From the NCBI GenBank assembly GCA_017311185.1, contig JAESUZ010004130.1, positions 62,001 through 126,000 of the forward strand: 64,000 bases of DNA. Direction: 5' to 3'. The number at the start of each line of letters is the position of its first letter. The stretch's first letter is position 1. This DNA is from Proteles cristata cristata (Eukaryota; Chordata; Mammalia; Carnivora; Hyaenidae). The position numbers were made by a program, and so were the translations under genes. The notes under the pieces are model-generated. The model saw only the letters and a program-made list of their open reading frames with translations. It did no database searches and was not told the DNA's origin. Below, in pieces: positions 48,200 to 59,157 of this stretch.

Positions 48200-48432
48200 G
48201 GGCGCCTGGGTGGCTTAGTCGGCTAAGCGTCTGACTTTCACTCAGGTCATGATCTCGCGGTTCGTGGGTTCGAGCCCCGCGTCGGGCTCTGTGCTGACTG
48301 CCAGCTCAGAGCCTGGAGCCTGTTTCAGTCTGTGACTCCCTCTCTCTCTGACCCTCCCGTGCTCACGCTGTCTCTCTCTCTCTCTCTCTCCTAGAAATAA
48401 TTAAAACATTATAAAAATTGAAAAAAAAAAAA
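48200..48432 (+). repeat. CAN-type SINE, young subfamily
   Basis: Head GGGGCGCCTGGGTGGCTTAG, GACTGCC, tail CCTAGAAATAATTAAAACATT. Target-site duplication not obvious. Confidence 0.9.
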
Positions 48433-48554
48433 GAAGTTCACGTTTAATTGCTCCCCAGGCCCTTGCTGACCACGCTTCCTGGGGTCAGGAGCCATTCCTT
48501 CAAACCCAGCGTCCCAGCACGTCGGAGGGACTCAGTAAAACATGTTTAAGACCG

Positions 48555-48771
48555 GGGCGTCTGGGTGGCTCAGTCAGTTAGGCGTCTGACTTCGGCTCAG
48601 GTCATGATCTCACGGTCTGGGAGTTCGAGCCCCGTGTCGGGCTCTGTGCTGACAGCTCAGAGCCTGGAAGCTGCTTCGAATTCTGTGTCTCCCTCTCTCT
48701 CTGCCCCTCCCCTACTTGCACTCTGTCTCTCTCTCAAAAATAAACAAGCATTAAAATAATTTAAAAAATAT
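48555..48771 (+). repeat. CAN-type SINE
   Basis: Head GGGGCGTCTGGGTGGCTCAG, tail TCAAAAATAAACAAGC. The duplication ATGTTTAAGACC is on both sides (48542 and 48772). Confidence 0.92.
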
Positions 48772-49194
48772 ATGTTTAAGACCTCAGTATCCCCCATATC
48801 AGGGCAAGGCACCCCCTCCCACGGGAATGACCCTACAGGAATCTTAGACACAGACTCAATTCCGGGCCCTGGCGCTTCACGAACTTGCTGAGAGCCTGCG
48901 ATCCTGAGTGAAGAACGTATAAAACACCACGACCTTGTGATGGGGGTGATATTTCTCTCTGTCGCCCAAGGTGGCAGATCGGTAAGAGCCTTATTATCCA
49001 CAATATTCACGTTGGGAAATGTCTTTTCCTGTAGGTCACGGAGGGCTTGGTCTTGAAGACAAGTGCCTGCAACCCCTCCCAAGAAAATAGGCGGGTGCCT
49101 CCATTCTGCTTGGGGGAAAGGAGCTTGATCCCCACGCACCCCACCCCTACCCTGCTGACCCTTGATGTCCTCTAAGGTGGTGCAGACAGTGGAG

Positions 49195-49290
49195 GGTGGT
49201 GGGTAAAGTCAGGGCCTCTGGGGCCACACTGCCTGCCTTTGGATCCGGCACTGCCACTCCCTGGCTGTGTGACCTTGGACAATTAACTTA
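49195..49290 (+). repeat. MIR fragment
   Basis: TCAGGGCCTCTGGGGCCACAC and CTGGCTGTGTGACCTTGGAC are MIR core. Confidence 0.7.
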
Positions 49291-49366
49291 ACGGCAATAA
49301 AGTGGAATTGTTACAAGGGACTCCTTCTGCACAGCCCCTGTCCCAGAGTGCAAAAGTCAGTGCACA

Positions 49367-49567
49367 GGGGCACCTGGGTGGCTCAGTTGGTTAAGCAGCT
49401 GACTTTAGCTCAGGTCATGGTCTCAGGGTTTGTGAGTTCGAGCCCCACATCGGGCCCTATGCTGACAGCTCAGAGCCTACTTTGGATTCTGTGTTTCCCT
49501 TTCTCTCTGCCCTTCACCCGCTCATACTGTCTCTGCCTCTCTCAAAATAAATATTAAAAAAAAAAAA
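49367..49567 (+). repeat. CAN-type SINE
   Basis: Head GGGGCACCTGGGTGGCTCAG, tail CTCAAAATAAATATTAAAA. The duplication AAGTC(A/G)GTGCACA is on both sides. Confidence 0.92.
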
Positions 49568-50201
49568 GTCGGTGCACAGACTGCTCTTCGGGCTAAGAAA
49601 GAATCCCCCCTCATCTTGGTGTGAGAGCATCAGGCTTGAGCCCCTCCGCCTGGATCCCAGCCCCTCCTTGCCCCTTGTGCAGTGAACATTTTGCACATAC
49701 CTCAGGGCAGCCCTGCCAAGGGGCTCCTTACCTGAAATCCTCACCCCTCGGCCCTTCTCCCCCAACCCATCTTCCAATCCTGTCATCACTGCGGTGGCTG
49801 TCTCCCAGCCCTCCCTGAGGACAACTTAAAAGCTGCTAAAACAAACCAAAAAAAGTGCTCCAGATGAACAGGGCCCTAAGGCGTTTTCTAAAGAAGGAGG
49901 CAGTGACGTTTGTTCTCGCGGGGCTGGGGGTGGGGGAGGGGGTTGGGGGGGCGCGGCTGCACTCCCACGGTGGACACAGACCTCTGGGAACGGATTCCCA
50001 GAGCCCACGTGCCACAGTCCCTGCACGTAAGATCTGGGGCGCGATGTGCCTCCTCCCCGCTGGTTGCAGGAACCGAGAGCCTGTGCCTGGCCCTCTGAGG
50101 GAAAACCTGGAGCAGAGGAGGCTGGGGCAGGGCCTCGCTGGCTGGAAGCAGGGACCGGAGCCTCCGGCGACCAGGCGACCAAGCATCAAGAGCTCAGGCT
50201 G

Positions 50202-50410
50202 GGGGCGCCTCAGTGGCTCAGTCAGCCAAGCGTCTGACTTTGGCTCAGATCATGATCTTGCAATTCAGGAGTTCGAGCCCCGAGCTGGGCTCTGTGCTGA
50301 CAGCTCAGAGCACTGGAGCCTGCTTCGGATTCTGTGTCTCCCTCTCTCTGCCCCTCCCCCACACTCTTGCTCTGTCTCTGTCTCTCTCAAAAATAAACAT
50401 TAAAGAAAAA
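50202..50410 (+). repeat. CAN-type SINE
   Basis: Head GGGGGCGCCTCAGTGGCTCAG, tail TCAAAAATAAACATTAAAG. The duplication AGCTCAGGCTG is on both sides. Confidence 0.92.
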
Positions 50411-52435
50411 AGCTCAGGCTGAGTTTAAAAAGGAGAGAATCCAACCAGAGGACCTTCGTGGAGCCCTCCACAGCGTCACGTGGGTTTGCCCGGTGTGCCG
50501 AGGGCCCCCGCGAGCCAGAGTCAGGAAGAGTTAAGCCTAGATATGCAGCTGACAGAAATCAGCTGAAGCTCTGAACAAGAGGCTGTGTGGAAGGGGAGCC
50601 AGGTCCCCAGGGCCTGGCCCTTGTGACAACGGGCAGCTTTGTCCTTAGTCTCCAGAGCCCTGACTATCTGGAGGCCACCATGCTGCCGCGAGAACCGAGC
50701 TGGCTGCATGGGGAGAGAAGGGGAGAGAGACAGAGACATACCCAGCTTGCCCCCAACCCTGCAGGCCACCCAGTCGAAGCCCAGACCTCACAGGGCACAG
50801 GCCAGGTGCCCCACGGGACTCACAGACGTAGGCGACGGTGGCACCAGACTGCGATCTGTTCCACAGCAGTAACCGGACCGATCCCAAGTCTCTCGCCCAC
50901 CTTCGGGGCCTCCCCAGCTGCCCCCCATCAGCTCCACCTCCCTGCCCCACCCCCCCCACTTTGCACCTGTGACTCAAGAGTTGGCAAATTCGCCTACAAC
51001 AGGCCAAAGAGCAGGACCCGCCTTGGGCTTCGCAGCTGCGTGCGGTGAGGAATTCCTGCAGCTCTGAGGAGCACAACCTCCTGGGGTGTCGGCGGGCAGG
51101 GCAGGGCGCAGGCGTGGCGGGCGAGCCTGCTGCGGGCACAGGCGGCTGTCCCCCTTTCAAACCCCCCTTTTCCAGCTAGGCACCACTCCATCTGATTCCT
51201 TTTGCACAAATCTCCAGAAAGCTGCCTCTGTTCGCCATTACGAATCCTCTCTCTGTTCTGCTCTCAACCCTGCAGGCCCCCCCTGCCGTCAGGAGTCACC
51301 AGGGCCTCCAGATCTTGGGCCTCACCTGAGGCTCAGCAGCACAAGACCCTGCCGCCTCCCCTGGGCTTGGGCTCTCCTCCCTCCCCCCTGGCTACACCTC
51401 CTCTTCCAACTCTTCTTTGGCCTCTTCTCTTCTTCCCAACCGCTCAATGCTGGGGCACCTCAGGGCCCAGATGGCAATCTTTGGGGTGACCCCAATCAGC
51501 CTGAGGGTCTAAAGGACCCAACTTCAGCCCCAGGCCCCAACCTGCTCCTCAACACAGCTGCTGCTCTAACTCTCCGAAACCTGGCAGTGGGCTGGGTCGT
51601 CAGCACCTCGATACACGTGCAGCGGCCGGAGCCCAAGGGAGCCCGCACAGCCCCAGCCCCTGAGTCCCTGCCCTGCGCAGCCCTTCCTACCATGACGGAA
51701 GTGACAGCGTATCACGTACAGATTAGGTCAGGAAGACACTGTGCTTTCGTCTTGGTGAGCTGTCCTCTCTCAGAGGCCTTCGTCCTGGGGATGCCGCCCT
51801 GATGAAAAGAGGCCTCTTACCAAGAGCCGCAGGAGTAAGACGCACAAACTCCGAGCCCGGTAGAGCCTTTGGGGGACAGCAGCCCTGGTCAACGTCCAGC
51901 TGCAAAGGGAGACTGTGCGGGGGCCACCAGCCAAGCCACTCCTGGCTCCCTGACCCTCAGAAACTGGGGATACCGTCTGCTGTTTCAAGTTTCTAAGTCT
52001 TGGGGTACCTTCCTTGCTTTGCAGCAACAAGTAATACGACATCCAGGGAGGGGCTCCTGCGTCCCTTTCCCCAAGTCAGGTCACAGCGACTCCACCCTCC
52101 TGGTGCTCAGACCAAAACCGCGCCGGCAAAACCTTAGCACTGCGCTTGCCGCCCCACCCCTTCACGCCCCACATCCTGTCCATCCTGAACCTGACTGCTT
52201 TCCACCAGCCCACTGCCTGACACTCCTGACCGGTCTCCCTGCAGCCCCTCCCCCACCTCCCTACAGACTCTTCAACACGCAGCCACAGGGACTCTTGCAG
52301 AACACAGGTCAAGTCACTCCTTAACCTCACCTCCAAGGTAGCAGTCAATCCCTACAGTGGCCCAAGAGGTCGACACACTGATACCTGGCCCCTACCTCAT
52401 CACCTCTCTGACCCACTGCCTTCTCCTCCCTCCTT

Positions 52436-52545
52436 TTTTTGGGGGGGAGGGTAAGTGATCTCTGCAGCCACTGTGGGACTCGAACCCATGACCCTGGGAT
52501 CCAGAGTCACCTGTTGCACCGACTGAGTCAGCCAGGTGCCCTCCT
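52436..52545 (-). repeat. Old CAN-type SINE fragment (head part)
   Basis: GGACTCGAACCCATGACCCTG ... GACTGAGTCAGCCAGGTGCC is the complement of the tRNA-related head; the tail part is missing. Confidence 0.7.
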
Positions 52546-52571
52546 CACTCACTCCTCTTGTCCTCAGGGCC

Positions 52572-52787
52572 TTTTGGCTCTTGTTGTTGTTGTTTTATTT
52601 ACTTTGAGAGAGAGAGCTGGGGAGGGGCAGAGAGAGAGAGAAAAAGAGAGAGAGAGAGAATCCCAAGCAGGCTCCACACTGCCAGCGTAGAGCCCGATGC
52701 GGGGCTTGAACTCACAAACTGGGAGATCATGACCTGAGCTCAAATCCAGAGTCAGATGCTCAAACAGCTGTGCCACCCCGGTGCCCC
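52572..52787 (-). repeat. CAN-type SINE, older
   Basis: TTGTTTTATTTACTTTGAGAG start, (GA)n, head complement CCACCCCGGTGCCCC. Confidence 0.88.
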
Positions 52788-52983
52788 ATCTCTTGGCTGG
52801 TTCGTGAACTGCCCTAAGGCCTTCACCTGCCTGGAACCTTCACCTGACACCCACGAGGCTCACTCCAGCACCTCCTCCTTGCCTGCTCAAGTCTCAATAT
52901 TGCAAGGAGGCAAAATTTAACACCTCACGTGGCTCCCTACTCCCCTCCCCTGCTCTGCTGGTTTCCACAGCGCTTTAAACTCT

Positions 52984-53197
52984 GGGGGCGTCTTGGTGGC
53001 TCAGTCGTTTAAGCGTCCGACTTCAGCTCAGGTCATGACCTCACAGTCTGTGGGTTTGAGCCCTGTGTCAGGCTTTGTGCTGGCAGCTCTGAGCCTGGAG
53101 CTGCTTCAGATTCTGTGTCTCCCTCTCTCTCTGCCCCTCCCACTCATGTATGCACGTGCCTGCTCTCTCTCTCTCTTTAAAAAATAAACAAAAAAAG
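52984..53197 (+). repeat. CAN-type SINE
   Basis: Head GGGGGCGTCTTGGTGGCTCAG; its A-rich tail AAAAAATAAACAAAAAAA hosts the next element. Confidence 0.9.
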
Positions 53198-53432
53198 GGG
53201 CGCCTGGGTGGCTCAGCTGATTAAGCGTCCAACTTTGGCTCAGGTCGTGATCTCACGGTTCGTGGGTTTGAGCCCCGCGTTGGGCTCTGTGCTGACTGCC
53301 AGCTCAGAGCCCGGAGCCTATTTCAGAGTCTGTCTCCCTCTCTCTCTGACCCTCCCCTGCTCATGCTGTCTCCCTCTCTCTTAGAAATAAATAAAACATT
53401 AAAAATTTTTTTAAAAAATAAACAAAAAAACC
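53198..53432 (+). repeat. CAN-type SINE inserted in the tail of the previous SINE
   Basis: Head GGGGCGCCTGGGTGGCTCAG, tail TTAGAAATAAATAAAACATT. The host tail AAAAAATAAACAAAAAA is repeated after it as the target-site duplication. Confidence 0.92.
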
Positions 53433-53723
53433 CTCTAGCCCACGGTATTACAGGCTGTGTGTGGTGTCACCCGCTGGAACGGCAGCACGGCAAAGGCAAG
53501 CCCTCCCCCCCACCCCCCGTACTGCTGCTCGCATTGCCCAGAGCCTAATAACCATCTGCTGGAAAGGCACAGCGAATTCCAGTGGGCTGTGAAACCTTGT
53601 TTCCAATCTGTTTCGAAAGGAGTGAAAAGTCTCAGTTTAGTAATTACAGCCAAGATTCTCTCATACAAAATGGAGACTGACAGATTCATCCAATCACTTT
53701 TAGCAATCTCTGCATAGAAAATG

Positions 53724-53790
53724 GGGCGCAAACTCATGACCCCAAAGATCAAGAGTCACATGCTCTTCGGACTGAACCAGTTAGGTCCTC
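53724..53790 (-). repeat. Old CAN-type SINE fragment
   Basis: GGGGCGCAAACTCATGACCCC ... GAACCAGTTAGGTCC is a weak complement of the tRNA-like head. Confidence 0.5.
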
Positions 53791-54449
53791 TTACTAGTCT
53801 ACATGCTTAATGCAAAAACAAACACGTGGCCCAGGAAGGTCAGCCTCCTTCTGTCTGGCCCTGACTCCACCTGCGAGCTGCATCAGCCACTACTCAAAGC
53901 CCTCTGGTGATTCCTCCCTGCTCTGTGGACAGCGATCCCGACCACAGTGTGCCTTCTTCCCCCCACCCCACCTCCGCTCTACACCCCAGTCCAACCTTGC
54001 ATGCCCCCTCCCCCCTCAACAGTTTCTGGCCTGTGCACAGGCTCGTCCTGCCCGGAACGTCCTCCATCCCTCATCCCTGTGCCTGGCGAAGTCTCACCCA
54101 CTCCCCCTTGAGAACAGGTACGAAACCAACTCCGGCAAGAAGCTTTCCTGGGCCAGCTCTCCCCGCTCGGGCAACCAGAGCACCCCGTGTTTCCTCTATG
54201 GATGGATCCATCACACTCGAGAAAAACGCCTGTCAGCGGTCTGGCCCCACACGCGACCCAGCCTTGTTCCTCCGCCCACGAATGTCCTTCCTCCGACAAC
54301 GGTCCTCCGGTCTCCCTCGTCCCCTCCTGCACCTCAGCTGCTCCAGCTGCAATCTACGAGCCACAAGCCTGCCCACAGGCGCGCTGCTACTTCGCGCGCA
54401 GCCTCTGCCGCCTCGAGTTTTTGTAGGTTTCGTCCACCTCCACTACCTG

Positions 54450-55600
54450 CAGCGCACAGCCGGCGCCACGTAATCTGCGGGAAGGACCGAGCGCAAGCGC
54501 AAGGAGCGGAGGGCAGGCGGGGCCTGCGGCGCGGGGAGAGCCGCCCCGCGGGCTGCCGCTGCTCCGTCCGCCGCCGCCTGCTCCCCCTCCCCGCTCGGCG
54601 AGCCCTCGGAGGCTGCGGGAAGCGCGGCCCGGACCCACCTCGGCGTCGCGGTTGAGGCGGTACACGTAGAGCTGCGAGGTGCCGGCCACTACGAGGTTGC
54701 GCTCGCTGTTGTTGAAGAAGTTGCAGTACATGGAGAACTCCAGGCCGGTGGGCGGGTGCGCCTGCTTGTACACGGCGTACATGGCGCCGAGCCCGAGCTG
54801 CGAGGGGCGGGGAGGCGACGGGATGAGTGGCGCCGCGGCGCACGGTCCTGGCCCGGCGCCCCCTCCCCGGCCGCACGCGCACCCACCCACCTGGCAGTTG
54901 GAGCCGGCTCGTGGGGGAACGGGACCGCAGCGGACACTTCCCGGCCGGCCCCGGAAGCCGAGCGCCCGTTCCCCGAGCGCCCGGGTTCCGGGCGCCCGCG
55001 CCTGCGCAGTGCCGCGGCGGTCGAGGGGCTGCGCGTGCGACAGCGACTCCTGGTGGCGGGGCAGCCTCGAGGCTTTGCGTCCGGAGGCTTTGCTCGCTCT
55101 ACGCTCGGCTTCCTGGAGAAATGGGGCTGGGGGTGCGGCGGTTCACGGCCGGCTGGGCTGGGGCCCGCCCTCCCCGACGAGGGTGGGGTCGCCGAGCAGG
55201 GGTCTCGGCCGCAGGAAGACGCGACTTGCCGCCACCACGCACGCGTGGGCGAGGCGCGGTGCGGGTGCTGGCGCCCGGGTGGGCGCGGGGAGGGCACGAG
55301 CCGCCAGTGCGCAGCCGGGCGTCGGGAAAGCTTCCGGAGGGGTGACGGGCAGCGCCCCTGCCGCCTCCCGAGGACGCCTGGGCCTGCGGCTTTGCCGCCC
55401 GCCCTCCGCAACGGGAGCGCTCGCCTCAGGGCCGCGGTTTTCGCGCTTCGCGCCTCTACTCTCGGCCCGGGCCCCGCACTTTGCCCACGTGGGAGGCTGG
55501 AGCCAGGACCTGGCACAGCGAACGGAGACCGCGCCTCGCTTGGCAGGAGCTCGCCCTGGGTACCGTCGTACAGACCTGGGACGAAATGCAACAAGTAAGG
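54450..55600 (-). promoter_or_regulatory. CPSF1: CpG island at the 5' end of CPSF1
   Basis: About 1.1 kb of very GC- and CpG-rich DNA around CPSF1 coding exon 1, with no TATA box near the start. It is typical of a broad housekeeping promoter and ends abruptly at the SINE at 55.6 kb. Confidence 0.7.
54639..54797 (-). CDS. CPSF1: CPSF1 first coding exon (gene otherwise outside or missing)
   Basis: CPSF1 (CPSF160) is the large subunit of the cleavage and polyadenylation specificity factor and a scaffold of the complex that recognises AAUAAA. The ATG at 54782 starts 48 codons beginning [17 protein letters not shown] and ending [10 protein letters not shown], which match the known N-terminus (first beta-propeller). 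They end at a GTGGGT donor (54638). A likely acceptor (CCCTCGCAG) lies 15 bp before the ATG. Upstream, CAACTGCCAG/GTGGGT at 54891 could be the donor of a 5' noncoding exon, leaving a 93-bp intron; this last part is inference. The family has about 1,440 residues and some 37 more exons, expected at lower coordinates, but none was recognised down to PTGDR2. SLC39A4 upstream in the same direction fits human 8q24.3. Confidence 0.88.
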
Positions 55601-55798
55601 GGCGTCTGGGTGGCTCAGTCGGTTGAGCTCAGTCGGTTGACTTGATTTCGGCTCCGGGCATGATCCCAGAGGTGTGGGATCGAGCCCTTAGTCCGGCTCT
55701 GCCTGCTTGGGATTCTCCCTCTTCCCCCCGCACCCCCCGCCCCCGCTTGTGTGCCCGCGCGCGCTCTCTCTCAAATAAAAATAATATTTTTTTTTAAA
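55597..55798 (+). repeat. CAN-type SINE, diverged
   Basis: Head GGGGCGTCTGGGTGGCTCAG with an internal duplication of CTCAGTCGGTTGA, tail CTCAAATAAAAATAATATTT. Confidence 0.85.
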
Positions 55799-55962
55799 GA
55801 AAGTATAATTACACCCAAGAAAATGGCATAGAAATATGGGTGTATGTTGCATGCGTATCTGCCCATTTGCTCATGTCAGCAACAAGGCTGACCCTTGAGT
55901 AGTGGACAAAGCGGTCACTCAGATACCCAGGCAGATGTGTGGCTCCTGAGCCACACCAAACC

Positions 55963-56184
55963 CTTTTTTTTTTTTTAATGTTTTATTTATTTCTGAGAGA
56001 GGGAGACAGACAGCGTGAGCAGGGGAGGGTCAGAGAGAGAGGGAGTCACAGACTCTGAAATAGGCTCCAGGCCCTGAGCTGGCTGTCAGCACAGAGCCCG
56101 ACATGGGGCTCGAACCCATGAACCGTGAGATCATGACCTGAGCTGAAGTCGGATGCTTAACTGACTGAGCCACCCGGGCGCCCC
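55963..56184 (-). repeat. CAN-type SINE
   Basis: T-rich start, TTTATTTATTTCTGAGAGAG, head complement CCACCCGGGCGCCCCC. Confidence 0.9.
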
Positions 56185-57224
56185 CACTTTTAAAAGAAAA
56201 CGGTAAGAAAAAAACGGTAGCTAGAAGAATGTGCTGGAGGAGGCAGCAGGGACAGAGCTGGGGCCCCAGCCAGGACACTAAGTCTTGGTATCTCTGTCAG
56301 ATGGCCACAGGCATGGTGCCCACATCGTAGGATATCTGTGATGATTGAAAACAGCAGGGCCCACACAACCCTTGGACCGGAGCTTGGCACCTTGGAAAAT
56401 GCCCTGGGCCGGGCAGGGTGGATACGATGAGGCTCCATCCCAGTCAGAGGAGAGAAGGTGGGCAGCGGAGCCAGGAGGTCCCAAGGTTGGCAGTGGGAAG
56501 ACAGAGGCGAGCCCGCCTGGTGGGTGTACTTTCCCAATGAGAGATGAAGGTGGGGCCTATCAGCAGAGTCTGGGGCTCCAAGTTGCTGGGGAGGGACTGT
56601 GATGGGCTGGAGAATGGCCCAAGGCTGGGGCGGGGGGGTGGGGGTGGGGACTGCCAGTACAAGCCCTGGCCTTGCCCTCTGAAAGCCAGTGTTCTCCCTC
56701 AGACTCAGAGCTTGGGCCCCGGGGCTAGTGGGCACTACAGTTGAGGCCGTGCTCTTGATGTTCCTCTGGGCAGTGCTGTGCTGGGAACCAGTGGTTTTCT
56801 GCACCTTCCTTCCATGCCAGGAGGCCATCTCAGCGTAGTAGACCAGCTTTAGGAGGGAGGTGGTAATTCCCACACTTCTCTTTTGTGGTGTTGGGGAAGG
56901 TTCTTGGAGAATCAATACCTCTTGGAGAGGCTGGAGCATCTGTCTACCTGCGTCAGGCCCGGAGCTCTCACATACGGCTCTTCCTGCCCATTTTGCCAGA
57001 TGACTGGCACGCAGCCTCCACCTGCCTCCAGCACACGTGGACCCCTGGAGCAGAGCACGAGACTGACTTCCACTCTCCTGCTTTCATGTCTGTGTATTGG
57101 GTGAACGACAGGCTGAATCTGATGTCCCCTGGACCCCTTTCTCTTTTTGCTCTTTCCTCCTGCCTTTGTTCTGCTACCTGGCGAGTGCATTTAAGGGCCA
57201 AAGCTCTGGCCACCATTTTGGAGC

Positions 57225-57830
57225 ATGAGGGGTGTTGTGGATTGAATTGTGGTCCCCCAAAAAGATGTGTTGAAAACCTAACCCTCTGTACTTCAAAATG
57301 TGACTTTTATTTGGAAATAGGATCATTAACGGATGGAATTAGTTTGGATGAAGTCATAGTGGAGTAGGCAAGTTGGTAACCCAGTAGGACTGGTGTGCTT
57401 ATCAGAAGAGAAGAGATAACAACAGAGAAGGTCATGAGACGAAGGAAGACACTGGAGTTATGCCTGCCACGAGACCCAAACCGCGAGTGGCCACCAGAAG
57501 CCAGGACAGCCTCACGTAACAGATTGTCCCTAGAGAGCAGAGAAGGGGTGGGGGGCTCAGTCCATTGAGCATCCAATTCTTGATCTCACCTCAGGTCATG
57601 AGTTCGAGCCCTGTGTCAGGCTCTGTGCTGACAGTGCAGAGCCCGCTAGGGATTCTCTCTCTCTGCCCCTCCCCACTTGCTCACTTGTGCTCTCTTAAAA
57701 ACAAATCAATAAACATCAAAAAAACAGTTGAGGAGCACGGCTCACGGACACCTTGATTTCAGACTTATGCCTCCAAGACTGAGAAAATTTCTATTGTTTG
57801 AAGGCACCTAGTTTGTGATGGGCTGAGCTC
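57225..57830 (+). repeat. Old LTR-like repeat (MaLR/MLT1 type), split by a SINE
   Basis: Same family as 19490-20145 in the opposite direction: GTGGATTGAATTGTGGTCCCC, GATGTGTTGAAAACCTAACC, TTTATTTGGAAATAGGATC and, after the SINE, GGACACCTTGATTTCAGACTT and AAATTTCTATTGTTTGAAGG. Confidence 0.62.
57543..57730 (+). repeat. CAN-type SINE, diverged, shortened
   Basis: GGGGGGCTCAGTCCATTGAGC head, tail ACAAATCAATAAACATCAAA. It is nested in the older LTR-like repeat. Confidence 0.82.
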
Positions 57831-58339
57831 CACCCTCAGAGGACTACATAGATCTCTGAGGATGGACGTTCGTGCCGAAGACGGTGTGACAGCGTCAGGG
57901 GAGGCCCGGGCCCCACTGACCACGGACTGTCGCTTGGGTCTGACCGCTTCTAAGTGGTAATAAACCCTCATCTACGTGAGTGCTGTGTGTTTCAGCCCTT
58001 CTGCTAGAAGTAAAAGTTTGATTCCTGGCTGGAGACCGGGCGGCCCTGCTACCTGCAGCCTCTGGGCAGTTTCTCTGAGTTCACGCCCCACGCAGGGCCT
58101 CCACACTTGCCGGTGCAGGACTGGGGCTGGCTGCCTGGAGATCCCTTACTTAGCACAGCCCTCCGGGTGCCGGGAGCCGCGCCGGCCTCGCTGGGTGACG
58201 GTCACAGCGAGGAAATGGCAGCGCTTGCACAGCTCCTGCCAGGAGGAACGAAAACTGGGATCTCCTTCTACTACTGGCTCATGTTGGAAACGAGCCTGCG
58301 GGTATTGACCAGGCCTCACAATGTTCCAGATCAGACCGA

Positions 58340-59080
58340 TATTCCCCACACAGATTGCTCATAAGGAAACGCATATCCCTGCCTTTTCCAAAGAGACTTC
58401 AGATGAAAGCTCTGTGGGCGACTGTCAAAAGGCTCTTCCTATGGGCCTTGCAGATCCAAGACTTAGATAATAACAAAGGGGGCTAAGAACACGAGTTACA
58501 ATGGAGTCTGGCCCTGAGACAAAGAGCCTGATCTATGGTTAAGGGCAGATTCCGGGCCCCCCCCCCAGGCATTTGTGATCAGTATTTGGAATGACTTTTT
58601 CTGGCCTTGAATATGCTGATTGCACCCTGTGAAGGAACCTATTGAGGAACTTCTTTTGTGATTATGGGAGCAGAGGTGTTTCCTGAAAGACCTGTTTGAC
58701 CCCTGCTCACAAAGAAGTAACTTCACCCTTTTTATGCTAAAAACTTTGTCTTGGATGCTAAAGATACCTTCCTTCCCCATAGGATAAGCATCTGAATCAT
58801 CTACCTCAATCGCTATTGATAAAGGTTATGCCTGAGTCTTCTACAAATCTATGTTCTTGGAAATTCTTACATATCAAAGAAGTTTGTTATCAGAAATCAT
58901 TGTCTAAGGCAAATGCCACTTTTGTGCCGGCCCCCAAACACTTATAAAATAAAGTTGAGCCCCAGTCAGAGCAGAGATGCCTGCCTGGTGACCAGAAAGA
59001 CTCTCGGGCCTCTCTCCCCTCTCCCTCGCCGACGCCATCCATCCTTCAGGGACCCCTGGACCCGCCGGAGCCGGCCCCTC
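58340..59080 (+). mobile_element. Possible LTR fragment beside SLC39A4
   Basis: Near its right end TTATAAAATAAAGTTGAGCC (58942-58960) combines a TATA-like and an AATAAA motif and is followed by a C/T-rich stretch ending CCTGGACCCGCCGGAGC, a layout like R-U5 of a retroviral LTR. The left border is not certain and no target-site duplication was found. It could be unique sequence. Confidence 0.35.
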
Positions 59081-59151
59081 CCGGCTGCCTTCCTGGTGGG
59101 GGACACCGCGAATGGCAAGGACAGCAGCTGGGCTCCAAGGGCAAGAATATG

Positions 59152-59157
59152 TTTATT
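59152..59157 (-). terminator. SLC39A4: SLC39A4 polyadenylation signal AATAAA
   Basis: AATAAA on the minus strand about 155 bp after the SLC39A4 stop codon. A short 3' UTR agrees with the compact gene. Confidence 0.75.

Larger units (their letters stand above)
45246..54638. other. SINE-dense interval holding the join between two synteny blocks
   Basis: No complete gene is recognised. It should contain the 5' noncoding exon of PTGDR2 near its left end and the first intron of CPSF1 near its right end. I found neither ZP1 exons (next gene on human 11q12) nor CPSF1 exon 2. It contains seven or more SINEs, a (GT)n tract at 47561-47625 and a G-rich tract near 49920. The open frames present show no splice pattern. 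Confidence 0.5.
56185..59134. other. Interval between CPSF1 and SLC39A4, repeats only
   Basis: No gene is recognised. It contains an old LTR-like repeat split by a SINE and, next to SLC39A4, an LTR-like stretch with a TATA/poly(A)-type motif (both listed). Confidence 0.45.

Noticed and set aside
53810..54655. 281-codon open frame on the plus strand before CPSF1
   Set aside because: CpG-island and C-rich DNA without family similarity; part of it is antisense to the CPSF1 exon.
54679..55626. Frames of 280-315 codons on both strands in the CPSF1 CpG island
   Set aside because: Open only because of extreme GC content; arginine/proline/glycine-rich with no domain.
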